A stretch of 12,162 nucleotides of DNA from contig DLVP01000023.1 of the NCBI GenBank assembly GCA_003445125.1, positions 1 to 12,162 of the forward strand. The letters are read 5' to 3'. Below are positions 6,618 through 12,162 of the stretch, piece by piece (the first letter of the stretch is position 1; each line of letters opens with the position of its first letter). A program made the position numbers and the translations under genes. Below the pieces are notes generated by a model. The model saw nothing but the letters and a program-made list of their open reading frames with translations, was not told where the DNA came from and did not search any database. This stretch comes from Oscillospiraceae bacterium. GTDB lineage: Bacteria; Bacillota; Clostridia; Oscillospirales; Ruminococcaceae.

Positions 6618-7453
6618 TTCTCAACCGTTTTTATGTGGACGAGCTGATCAAAACCGCGATCTGCGAGGACATTCACTATGTCGATGTGACCACGGATTAC
6701 CTCATTGACGAAAACGCCGAGACGACCGCCAAATTTGTTTCCAAGGCGGACGGCGTGGTCTGCGGGCTGGAAATTGCCCTGCGGGTGTTCACGCTTCTGG
6801 ACGACCGCATTACCTTTGAAGTCTTCAAAAAAGACGGCGATGAGGTAAAAAAAGGCGAGATCATCTGCAAAATGCGTGGCAACACCCGCGCTTTGCTCAA
6901 AGGCGAACGCACGGCGCTGAATTTGATTCAGCATATGTCCGGCATCGCCACGGCGACGCACCATTGCGTGAAGTTGGTCGAAGGCACCAATGCTTCGGTC
7001 GTGGACACACGCAAAACCCTGCCCGGGCTGCGCCCGCTGCAAAAATATGCCGTCACCTGCGGCGGCGGAAAGAATCACCGCTACAACCTCTCCGATGCCG
7101 CCATGCTCAAGGACAACCACATTGACGCTTACGGCGGAATCACCGCTGCGGTCGAAGCGCTGCGCAAAAAAACGGGGCATATGGTGAAGATTGAAGTTGA
7201 AACCCGCACGCTGGACGATCTGCGCGAGGCGCTTGCCGTCGGTGCGGACATCATCATGCTGGACAACATGGACTGCGCCACCATGACCGAAGCGGTCAGG
7301 ATTAACGCAGGGCGCGCCAAGCTCGAAGCCTCCGGCAACATCACCGAGGACAACATCGCCGAAGTGGCAAAAACCGGCGTGGACATCATTTCCCTGGGTG
7401 CGCTTACACATTCCGTGAAGGCGTTTGACATTTCCATGCGCATTGATCTGTAA
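6614..7453 (+). CDS. nadC: nicotinate-nucleotide pyrophosphorylase (quinolinate phosphoribosyltransferase, decarboxylating)
   Basis: 279 aa, the usual length. Converts quinolinate and PRPP to nicotinate mononucleotide, CO2 and PPi. GTG start overlaps the nadB stop (GTGA); a full AAGGAGGT (6597-6604) lies 9 nt upstream. Substrate-binding elements seen: GERTALNLIQHMSGIAT (97-113); DTRKTLPGLRPLQKYAV (131-147), carrying the quinolinate-binding basic residues; GGGKNHR (150-156); LKDNHI (165-170); KIEVE (192-196); MLDN (215-218); EASGNI (238-243); and SLGALTHS (260-267). Essentially every conserved residue of the family is in place. Forms a two-gene operon with nadB. A strong hairpin terminator follows 18 bp after the stop. 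Confidence 0.96.
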   Translation: MILNRFYVDELIKTAICEDIHYVDVTTDYLIDENAETTAKFVSKADGVVCGLEIALRVFTLLDDRITFEVFKKDGDEVKKGEIICKMRGNTRALLKGERTALNLIQHMSGIATATHHCVKLVEGTNASVVDTRKTLPGLRPLQKYAVTCGGGKNHRYNLSDAAMLKDNHIDAYGGITAAVEALRKKTGHMVKIEVETRTLDDLREALAVGADIIMLDNMDCATMTEAVRINAGRAKLEASGNITEDNIAEVAKTGVDIISLGALTHSVKAFDISMRIDL

Positions 7454-7471
7454 AAATTGTCCGAGTTAATA

Positions 7472-7519
7472 AAGACGCGCGCAAACCGCTGATGCGGTTT
7501 GCGCGCGTCTTGTTTTTTT
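7472..7519 (+). terminator. intrinsic terminator of nadB-nadC
   Basis: A perfect 18-bp stem (arms 7472-7489 and 7494-7511) with a 4-nt TGAT loop, followed by G and seven T (7513-7519). The stem is unusually long and includes a GACGCGCGC segment. Read on the minus strand it is followed by TATTAAC only, so it would also stall readthrough from argH, but less efficiently. Confidence 0.93.
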
Positions 7520-7577
7520 GGGGGGGAAATAAAGCAAAAATCACGGAAAAATCTGCAAACGCGCAAAGCAAAAGCTC
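7520..7577. other. noncoding stretch after the nadC terminator
   Basis: Begins with a run of seven G directly after the seven T of the terminator, then an A-rich sequence. No credible gene, promoter or RNA is visible here. The abutting homopolymers would be prone to length changes and sequencing error. Confidence 0.4.
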
Positions 7578-7738
7578 TCTGCCGTTCTTTAGTTTCGCAG
7601 GCTCCTTTCGTCACGCTCACGCGTGACACCTTCCTCCCGGAGGAAGGCACATGGTGACGCACTGCGGTGCCGTAAAAGGAAAGTGTGCAGATTTTTTTAG
7701 GGGTTGAAACCTTAAATTTTGCCCCTGCTTTCTTTGCG
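7578..7738. repeat. dispersed intergenic repeat, copy 1
   Basis: A unit of about 160 bp that recurs 422 bp downstream in the same orientation, with roughly 88-90% identity by eye. It starts at TCTGCCGTTCTTTAGTTTCG and ends around GGGGTTGAAACCTTAAATTT plus a C/T-rich tail. Inside are GTCACGC-TCAC-GCGTGAC (7-bp arms), a 19-bp palindrome with 9-bp arms CCTTCCTCC / GGAGGAAGG (7629-7647), and an outer CGTCAC (7609-7614) / GTGACG (7654-7659) pair that encloses it. Short ORFs crossing it have no coding features. Copy 1 has seven T where copy 2 has six in the ATTTTTTTAGGGG segment. Confidence 0.88.
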
Positions 7739-7767
7739 ACACAAAGCCAAAATTTGCACAAACCCAT

Positions 7768-7902
7768 GGCACCCTTGTGTAAAGGCAGCTGGCGCGGAGC
7801 GCCTGAGGGATTGACTTTTCCCTCTCTTTTCAGCTTCCTTCTGAATCCCAACACCCCTCAGGCGCCTACGGCGACAGCTCCCCTCTTGGAAAGAGGGCAG
7901 CC
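7768..7902. repeat. REP-like imperfect inverted-repeat element
   Basis: Two arms, 7768-7809 and 7855-7902, are imperfectly complementary around a ~45-nt pyrimidine-rich centre. The inner 11 bp are perfect (7799-7809 against 7855-7865, GCGCCTGAGGG). Further out, AGCTG, AAAGG and GGC blocks pair with interruptions. The pattern of CTCAGGCGCC...GACAGCTCCC...AGAGGG resembles a family of intergenic palindromes I associate with Clostridia, often mis-annotated as short proteins; that link is from memory, not from a search. No transposase or coding capacity. Confidence 0.75.
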
Positions 7903-7999
7903 TACCGGTGTCCGACTACGGTGCAAAAAGAAAAACTGCGGCAAAAATCTCGCGTTTTAAAAGACCGGGAAAGTTACCGAAGCTGAAAAACTGCGGATT
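7903..7999. other. spacer between the inverted-repeat element and repeat copy 2
   Basis: An A-rich stretch of about 97 bp with no gene, promoter or stable hairpin that I can support. Confidence 0.35.
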
Positions 8000-8159
8000 T
8001 CTGCCGTTTTTTAGTTTCGCGAGTTCCTTCCGTCACGCTCACGCGTGACACCTTCCGCCCGGAGGAAGGCACATGGTGACGCACTGCGCTGCCGCAAAAG
8101 GAAAGTGTGCAGATTTTTTAGGGGTTGAAACCTTAAATTTTGCCCTTGTTTTTTCTGCG
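8000..8159. repeat. dispersed intergenic repeat, copy 2
   Basis: Second copy of the 7578-7738 unit, same orientation. The GTCACGC-TCAC-GCGTGAC hairpin is identical. The central palindrome has one change (CCTTCCGCCCGGAGGAAGG), which breaks one pair, so the copies are diverging while most of the fold is retained. The stretch from CACATGGTGACGCACTGCG through GGGGTTGAAACCTTAAATTT is almost unchanged between copies. Confidence 0.88.
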
Positions 8160-8205
8160 GCGGGAAATTGTATTGTTTCATTTGCATCCACACCTATTTC
8201 ACAAT

Positions 8206-8240
8206 GCGTGGGACGCAAGGCTTTGCCTTGCGTCCCACGC
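8206..8240 (-). terminator. terminator hairpin downstream of argH
   Basis: A perfect 16-bp stem (8206-8221 and 8225-8240, GCGTGGGACGCAAGGC and its complement) with a 3-nt loop, beginning 11 bp after the argH stop. As a minus-strand terminator it lacks a good U tract (ATTGTGAAAT follows). On the plus strand it is followed by a T-rich GCTTTCTTTTTC. It may be bidirectional, or stop transcripts coming from the repeat region. The assignment to argH rests on position. Confidence 0.65.
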
Positions 8241-8251
8241 GCTTTCTTTTT

Positions 8252-9628
8252 CTATTGTTCAAGCCACTGTTTCACCGACGCCAACTGGGTCTCTACCGAT
8301 TTTACCGAAGTACCGCCCTCGCTTCCCCGTTTTTCCACGCAGGTTTTCAGAGAAATCGCCTCATACAGTGATTCATCAAACAGGGGGCTTTTGCTTTGAT
8401 ACACCGACAGCGGAAGTTCTTCCAGCACGGTATTCTGTTGAATACACTCCGCGACCAGCTCGCCTGACAGTTTATATGCCTGTCGGAAAGGCATTCCCTT
8501 TTTCGTCAGATAATCTGCCAGATCGGTGGCGTTAATAAACCCTTTTTGTGCCGCATGGAGCATGACTTCGGGGTGCGCTTTCATTCCCGCGATCATACCG
8601 TCAAACACCTTCAGGCACTTTTTCACGGTATCGCAGGCGTCAAACACGCTTTCCTTATCTTCCTGCATATCCTTATTATACGCCAGCGGCAAGCCCTTCA
8701 GCACCGTCAGCATTGCCATCAGATCCCCATACACGCGGCCTGTTTTTCCGCGAATCAGCTCTGCCATATCGGGATTCTTTTTCTGCGGCATAATCGACGA
8801 GCCGGTGGTGAACGCATCCGAAAGCTCCACAAACCGAAATTCCCAGCTGCACCACAGCACAATTTCTTCGCAAAAACGCGACAGGTGCATCATCAGCACC
8901 GACAATGCGCCGAGCAGTTCCACGCAGAAATCCCGATCAGACACACCGTCCAGGCTGTTTTGACAAACGCTGTCAAAGCCGAGCGCCTGCGCTTCCTGTT
9001 TCCGATCGGTCGGGTAGGTTGTGCCCGCCAGCGCGCAGCTGCCGATCGGCGACACGTTCATGCGTTTTTTCGTGTCCTGCAGTCGTCCGTAATCCCGAAG
9101 AAACATCTGAACATACGCCAGCAAGTGATGTCCGAAGGTAATCGGCTGGGCGCGCTGAAGGTGCGTATATCCCGGCATGACAGTCGCTTTATACTCCTCG
9201 GCTTTGTCACAAACTGTCTGCACCGATTTCTTCAGCAGACCGCTGATTTCTTCAATCTCTGCACGCAGATACAGCCGAAGGTCCAGTGCCACCTGATCGT
9301 TGCGGCTGCGGGCGGTGTGCAGTTTTTTGCCCACGTCGCCCAGCCGTTCGGTCAATACCTTTTCCACGAACATATGAATATCTTCACAGCCGAGATCGAT
9401 CGCCAGCGTGCCGCTCTCGATATCCTCCAGCACGCCTGCCAGACCGTCGATCAGCTGCGATGCCTCCGACGGGGCAATAATTCCCGTCGCGCCCAGCATG
9501 GCGGCGTGCGCCATACTGCCTTCAATATCCTGTTTATACATCCGCGCATCAAAGGAAATTGACGAATTGAAATCGTCCGCCATCGGATCGGTCATGCCGT
9601 CCGTTCTGCCTGCCCACATCTTTTCCAT
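8252..9628 (-). CDS. argH: argininosuccinate lyase
   Basis: 458 aa, the usual length. Splits argininosuccinate into arginine and fumarate, the last step of arginine synthesis; a cytosolic homotetramer. Landmarks: N-terminal MWAGRTDGMTDPMADDFNSS (4-23); EDIHMFVE (82-89); KLHTARSRNDQVALD (102-116); MPGYTHLQRAQPITFGHHLL (151-170), with the catalytic His; SPIGSCALAGT (193-203); SDRDFCVELL (230-239); and the superfamily signature TGSSIMPQKKNPD (275-287), carrying the catalytic Ser loop. All expected elements are present. Begins 13 bp after the argG stop. The ribosome binding site is weak (AAAGAGAA about 6 nt ahead), so translation may partly rely on coupling to argG. Confidence 0.97.
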   Translation of the reverse strand: MEKMWAGRTDGMTDPMADDFNSSISFDARMYKQDIEGSMAHAAMLGATGIIAPSEASQLIDGLAGVLEDIESGTLAIDLGCEDIHMFVEKVLTERLGDVGKKLHTARSRNDQVALDLRLYLRAEIEEISGLLKKSVQTVCDKAEEYKATVMPGYTHLQRAQPITFGHHLLAYVQMFLRDYGRLQDTKKRMNVSPIGSCALAGTTYPTDRKQEAQALGFDSVCQNSLDGVSDRDFCVELLGALSVLMMHLSRFCEEIVLWCSWEFRFVELSDAFTTGSSIMPQKKNPDMAELIRGKTGRVYGDLMAMLTVLKGLPLAYNKDMQEDKESVFDACDTVKKCLKVFDGMIAGMKAHPEVMLHAAQKGFINATDLADYLTKKGMPFRQAYKLSGELVAECIQQNTVLEELPLSVYQSKSPLFDESLYEAISLKTCVEKRGSEGGTSVKSVETQLASVKQWLEQ

Positions 9629-9641
9629 AGGTTTCTCTTTC

Positions 9642-10871
9642 TTATTTCAGATGATTTTTTGCCTTCATCTTGGCGTACACCTTGGTCGGAAGTCCGTAGA
9701 GGTTGATAAATCCTCCCGCATCCGCCTGATTGTACACGTGATCCTCGTCAAAGGTTGCAATCTCCGGATCGTACAGCGAATACGGCGATGTGACGCCCGC
9801 GTTGATCATATTGCCTTTATACAGCTTCAGCGTGACATCACCTGTAACCGTCTGCTGGGTCGTTTTCACGAAGCTCAGAATCGCCTCAGTCAACGGGGTG
9901 AACCACTGGGCATTATATACCAGTTCCGCCAATTTCTGCGCCACCAGTGCCTTATAGTGTGCGGTTTCTTTATCCAGGCACAAGGTCTCCAGCACGGCAT
10001 GCGCTTTATACAGAATTGCTCCGCCGGGGGTTTCATACACGCCGCGGCACTTCATGCCGACGAGCCGATTTTCCACGATATCCAGCAGTCCGATGCCGTT
10101 TTCGCCGCCCAGTTTATTCAGCGTTTCCACCAGCTCTACCGCGCCCATTTCTTTATCATTGACCGCGGTCGGCACGCCTTTTTCAAAATGAATCTTCACA
10201 TAGGTCGGGTGATCGGGCGCCTGCTCCGGCGACACACCCATTTCCAAAAAGCCTTCCTTATTATACTGCGGCTCATTGGCAGGGTCCTCCAGATCCAGTC
10301 CCTCGTGCGAAAGGTGCCAGATATTTTTATCCTTGGAATAGTTTGTCTCACGGCTGATTTTCAGCGGCACGTGATGCGCCTCGGCATAGTCGATCTCTTC
10401 CTCACGGGATTTGATCGTCCATTCCCGCCACGGGGCGATGATCGGCATATCGGGAGCAAACGCCTTGATTGCCAGTTCAAACCGCACTTGATCGTTGCCT
10501 TTTCCCGTGCAGCCGTGGCAGATAGCGTCCGCGCTTTCCGCCACGGCAATTTCGGCTACTTTTTTTGCAATCGGCGGACGCGCAAACGCCGTACCGAGCA
10601 TATAGTCCTCATACAGGGCGCCTGCCTGCACGCAGGGGAACACATAATCCGTCAGAAATTCTTCGGTCAGGTCAACCACGTACAGTTTGGACGCGCCGGT
10701 CTTCTTTGCCTTTTCTTCCAGACCGTCCAGTTCGCTTGCCTGTCCGACATTGCCCGACACGGCGATGATCTCCGGATTATTATAGTTTTCTTTCAGCCAC
10801 GGAATGATAATCGAGGTATCCAATCCGCCCGAATACGCCAGTACTACTTTTTTGATCTTGCTCTTATCCAT
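9642..10871 (-). CDS. argG: argininosuccinate synthase
   Basis: 409 aa. Joins citrulline and aspartate using ATP, giving argininosuccinate. Seen: the N-type ATP pyrophosphatase P-loop AYSGGLDTS (12-20); [26 protein letters not shown] (79-104); [15 protein letters not shown] (118-132), which binds citrulline and aspartate; PWREW (147-151); [10 protein letters not shown] (188-197); and the C-terminal [19 protein letters not shown] (375-393). Start ATG at 10871, with GGAGG 7 nt upstream. First gene of argGH, behind a near-consensus promoter with an ARG-box-like spacer, so arginine repression is likely. The upstream arginine genes (argJ, B, C, D, F) are not in this window. Confidence 0.97.
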   Translation of the reverse strand: MDKSKIKKVVLAYSGGLDTSIIIPWLKENYNNPEIIAVSGNVGQASELDGLEEKAKKTGASKLYVVDLTEEFLTDYVFPCVQAGALYEDYMLGTAFARPPIAKKVAEIAVAESADAICHGCTGKGNDQVRFELAIKAFAPDMPIIAPWREWTIKSREEEIDYAEAHHVPLKISRETNYSKDKNIWHLSHEGLDLEDPANEPQYNKEGFLEMGVSPEQAPDHPTYVKIHFEKGVPTAVNDKEMGAVELVETLNKLGGENGIGLLDIVENRLVGMKCRGVYETPGGAILYKAHAVLETLCLDKETAHYKALVAQKLAELVYNAQWFTPLTEAILSFVKTTQQTVTGDVTLKLYKGNMINAGVTSPYSLYDPEIATFDEDHVYNQADAGGFINLYGLPTKVYAKMKAKNHLK

Positions 10872-10909
10872 AATCGTCCTCCGAGTGTATATTTTTTCTT
10901 TGTGTTCCC

Positions 10910-10938
10910 ATTATAGCGCATATTTATGCACATGTCAA
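10910..10938 (-). promoter_or_regulatory. near-consensus sigma-A promoter of argGH
   Basis: On the minus strand, TTGACA (10938-10933) and TATAAT (10915-10910) are both perfect and are separated by exactly 17 bp. Predicted start is near 10903, giving a ~30 nt leader before the argG ATG. That leader is too short for a T-box or attenuator, so control is expected at initiation. Confidence 0.9.
10915..10932 (-). promoter_or_regulatory. candidate ArgR operator (ARG box) in the argGH promoter spacer
   Basis: The minus-strand sequence TGTGCATAAATATGCGCT matches the E. coli ARG-box consensus WNTGAATWWWWATTCANW at 15 of 18 positions, counting N and W as matches. It contains the inverted repeat GCATA-AA-TATGC. 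It fills the whole space between the -35 and -10, so a bound ArgR/AhrC hexamer would exclude RNA polymerase. The match is read by eye; a single box rather than a tandem pair is visible. Confidence 0.6.
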
Positions 10939-11017
10939 GAGCAGATGTGAATTTTTATACATTTGTTTTCTTTTATCTTTCGGTGTCCCTTCTTTTGTGC
11001 ATTTTGGCAAAAAAGAG

Positions 11018-11065
11018 CAGAAGCTGCACCGCCCCGCGCGGCATAAAATGCCGCGCGGGGCGGTG
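11018..11065 (-). terminator. intrinsic terminator of the ImmA/IrrE operon
   Basis: A perfect 17-bp, very GC-rich stem (11027-11043 and 11049-11065, CACCGCCCCGCGCGGCA and its complement) with a 5-nt TAAAA loop, starting 7 bp after the metallopeptidase stop. On the minus strand it is followed by GCTTCTGCTCTTTTTT, so the U tract is displaced by about 9 nt but present. It separates this operon from the argGH promoter 90 bp further on. Confidence 0.85.
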
Positions 11066-11072
11066 TTTGTCT

Positions 11073-11504
11073 CTATACTTCTTTCATCAATTCCAGCCGC
11101 AGCTGCATCCAATCTTCGGGAATCCCGAACATTGCCGCCATTTGACCGACGGTATATTCACGATTCTCCTCGATCATCTCCCGCGAAATCAGAAAGCACG
11201 CCGCGAACGCATTGGCTTCATACTCGAAGCTCCCCACCGAAAAACGCGTATTGGTGCGCAAAAAATAGGTGTTCGTTTTGGGATGCAGAAGCACGTGACC
11301 CATTTCATGCGCCATGGTCAGGCGCTGCTGCTGTTCGTCCAGTGACTGATTGATATGCACAAAGCGCTGGCGAAATGCGGTATTGAAATACCCTTTGATA
11401 CTGCCCAGCGGCTCATACATCACTATAATTCCCATCGCCTGTGCCAACTCGAACGGGTCGCTCGTCCGATATTTTTTTCGGATTTTCTCCGCATACGCTT
11501 CCAA
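11073..11504 (-). CDS. ImmA/IrrE family zinc metallopeptidase
   Basis: 143 aa from a TTG start. An in-frame GTG at 11513 overlaps the AGGAGGTG ribosome binding site (11518-11511), so it cannot use that site; the TTG at 11504 sits 8 nt after AGGAGG and is the better start. Numbered from it: HEMGH (66-70), the HExxH zinc and catalytic motif in TMAHEMGHVLLH; and EYEANAFAACFLI (94-106), carrying the ExxAN third-ligand motif and FA helix typical of the ImmA/IrrE (DUF955) family. Relatives cleave a repressor: ImmA cleaves ImmR of ICEBs1, and IrrE/PprI cleaves DdrO. Such genes usually sit next to an XRE-type repressor; none is visible here. It lies 19 bp downstream of the 11524-12120 gene, in the same operon. 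No signal peptide; cytosolic. Confidence 0.88.
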   Translation of the reverse strand: MEAYAEKIRKKYRTSDPFELAQAMGIIVMYEPLGSIKGYFNTAFRQRFVHINQSLDEQQQRLTMAHEMGHVLLHPKTNTYFLRTNTRFSVGSFEYEANAFAACFLISREMIEENREYTVGQMAAMFGIPEDWMQLRLELMKEV

Positions 11505-11523
11505 AACCGACACCTCCTGTCGC

Positions 11524-12120
11524 TTAAATTTTTACAAATCGTTTCTTTTCACGGCTATACAGATAGGCACGGTAGTCAAAGGACTTATAGCCGCCATTCG
11601 TTTTGTCTTTCGGTGCACCGTTTCCGAGAATAATCAGGTACTCCTCATTCTCTCCCAAATAAAAAGCATCTACCTGTTGCATACATCCGGACACATATTG
11701 CAGTTTCTTTTCCTCTGCTTCTCCGCGGCAATCGCAGTAATTATATCCGATCACAACCTTAAGCGGACACTTCACATGCACCAGTTTGATTACCTCATCG
11801 AGCCAGTCTTTTTTGTTATTCTCATGTTCCACAGCAATCTTCAGATCCCAGAGATGACGATTCATTCCCACCTCCTCGGACTGCTTCCTATCAAGCGTTT
11901 GATATTTTCCGAACCAACCCACGGAATCTATTCTGAAGTATTCATGCTGCACTTCCAGTCCCGATTCCTTAATAATTTTATGAATGATTTTCTTGTTGAC
12001 CAGATTCGTAAAAGCAGGCTCGTCCGTCTGATAAATTTCAAAATAGCTTCGCCCGTCTTCATTTTGTTTTTCCTCAGTCGTTTCCGTCTTGAATTTTTTA
12101 TAGAACCCGATGGCGTTCAT
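11524..12120 (-). CDS. unrecognised protein, possible PD-(D/E)XK-like nuclease fold
   Basis: 198 aa, ATG at 12120 with GGAGG about 10 nt upstream. I do not recognise a named family. The middle reads like a restriction-endonuclease-like core: a strand with YFRIDSVGWFG (61-71, D65), then DLKIAVEHENNKKDWLDEVIKL (92-113, E98-H-E100), then CPLKVVIGYNY (118-128). D...ExE followed by a helix and a strand is the layout of PD-(D/E)XK enzymes; an E in place of the usual K occurs in BamHI. The N-terminal 60 residues contain a charged segment and an EPAFTNLVNKKIIHKIIK helix. No signal peptide or membrane span. Two sampled 60-base lines in this gene had about 35% and 45% G+C, against 58% in a sampled argG line, which hints at horizontal acquisition. 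It is the first visible gene of the operon with the metallopeptidase. The nuclease idea is inference. Confidence 0.6.
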   Translation of the reverse strand: MNAIGFYKKFKTETTEEKQNEDGRSYFEIYQTDEPAFTNLVNKKIIHKIIKESGLEVQHEYFRIDSVGWFGKYQTLDRKQSEEVGMNRHLWDLKIAVEHENNKKDWLDEVIKLVHVKCPLKVVIGYNYCDCRGEAEEKKLQYVSGCMQQVDAFYLGENEEYLIILGNGAPKDKTNGGYKSFDYRAYLYSREKKRFVKI

Positions 12121-12162
12121 TTGTTTTTTTCCTCCGGCTTTGAAAATCTTGAAATATCTATA
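12121..12162 (-). other. 5' flank of the nuclease-like gene, running off the window
   Basis: Contains the GGAGG ribosome binding site and an A-rich leader on the minus strand. No clear -10 or -35 fits within the 42 bases available, so the promoter, or a further upstream gene of this operon, lies beyond the window edge. Confidence 0.4.

Noticed and set aside
7685..7960. 91-codon plus-strand open frame in the intergenic region
   Set aside because: It runs from repeat copy 1 through the inverted-repeat element. Its sequence is the translation of repeats, not a conserved protein.
7578..8159. CRISPR array
   Set aside because: Only two copies of a ~160-bp unit, 422 bp apart. No short regularly spaced repeats and no cas genes.
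8546..9562. 338-codon plus-strand open frame opposite argH
   Set aside because: Antisense shadow of argH, low-complexity basic composition, no credible ribosome binding site or motif.
10872..10909. T-box or attenuator ahead of argG
   Set aside because: The leader from the predicted start is about 30 nt, too short for either, and contains no hairpin.
9408..10916. Long plus-strand open frame (about 502 codons) opposite argG
   Set aside because: It lies antisense to argG and the start of argH, which have full family signatures. Its translation is rich in Cys, His, Arg and Phe with no domain pattern; a shadow frame caused by codon bias.
11505..11513. GTG at 11513 as the start of the metallopeptidase
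   Set aside because: The GTG is the end of the AGGAGGTG ribosome binding site itself; the TTG 9 bases downstream has correct spacing.
1..12162. tRNA, rRNA or other structured RNA genes
   Set aside because: No cloverleaf-like pairing with GGTTCGAATCC-type T arms and no rRNA segment was noticed in any gap.

Overview
The window looks like the chromosome of a Gram-positive Firmicute, most likely a Clostridia / Oscillospiraceae-type gut bacterium. The grounds are moderately high GC in the housekeeping genes, strong AGGAGG-type ribosome binding sites with several TTG or GTG starts, a YwlE-type protein-arginine-phosphatase signature, a lipoprotein signal peptide, and REP-like intergenic repeats of a kind I associate with that group. 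The taxonomic placement is inference; no rRNA or other marker is present.

Layout. A plus-strand block (73-7453) converges on a minus-strand block (12120-8252), with about 0.7 kb of repeat-rich noncoding DNA between them (7519-8205). The plus block holds: an FkbM-type methyltransferase with an extra N-terminal domain; a small lipoprotein of unknown role; a tightly packed, partly overlapping operon of an arginine-phosphatase-like protein, RimI, TsaD, a CPBP-family membrane protease and TadA; then nadB-nadC, with its own extended -10 promoter and a strong terminator. The shared theme of the middle operon is the translation machinery: TsaD (t6A37 of tRNA), TadA (inosine-34 of tRNA) and RimI (ribosomal protein / TsaD N-acetylation), joined by a phosphatase and a membrane protease. 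nadB-nadC gives two of the three steps of de novo NAD precursor synthesis; nadA is not here.

The intergenic region carries two direct copies of a ~160-bp repeat (7578-7738 and 8000-8159), spaced 422 bp apart. Between them lies an unrelated ~135-bp imperfect inverted repeat (7768-7902). Hairpins that look like transcription terminators close off both flanking operons.

The minus block holds argG-argH (the last two steps of arginine synthesis) behind a near-consensus sigma-A promoter whose 17-bp spacer matches the ArgR operator (ARG box). Upstream of it is a two-gene unit: an ImmA/IrrE-type zinc metallopeptidase and, 5' of it, an unrecognised protein with a possible PD-(D/E)XK-like core (D65 ... 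E98-H-E100). That unit is AT-richer than its neighbours where I counted, looks acquired, and is the best candidate for something undescribed.
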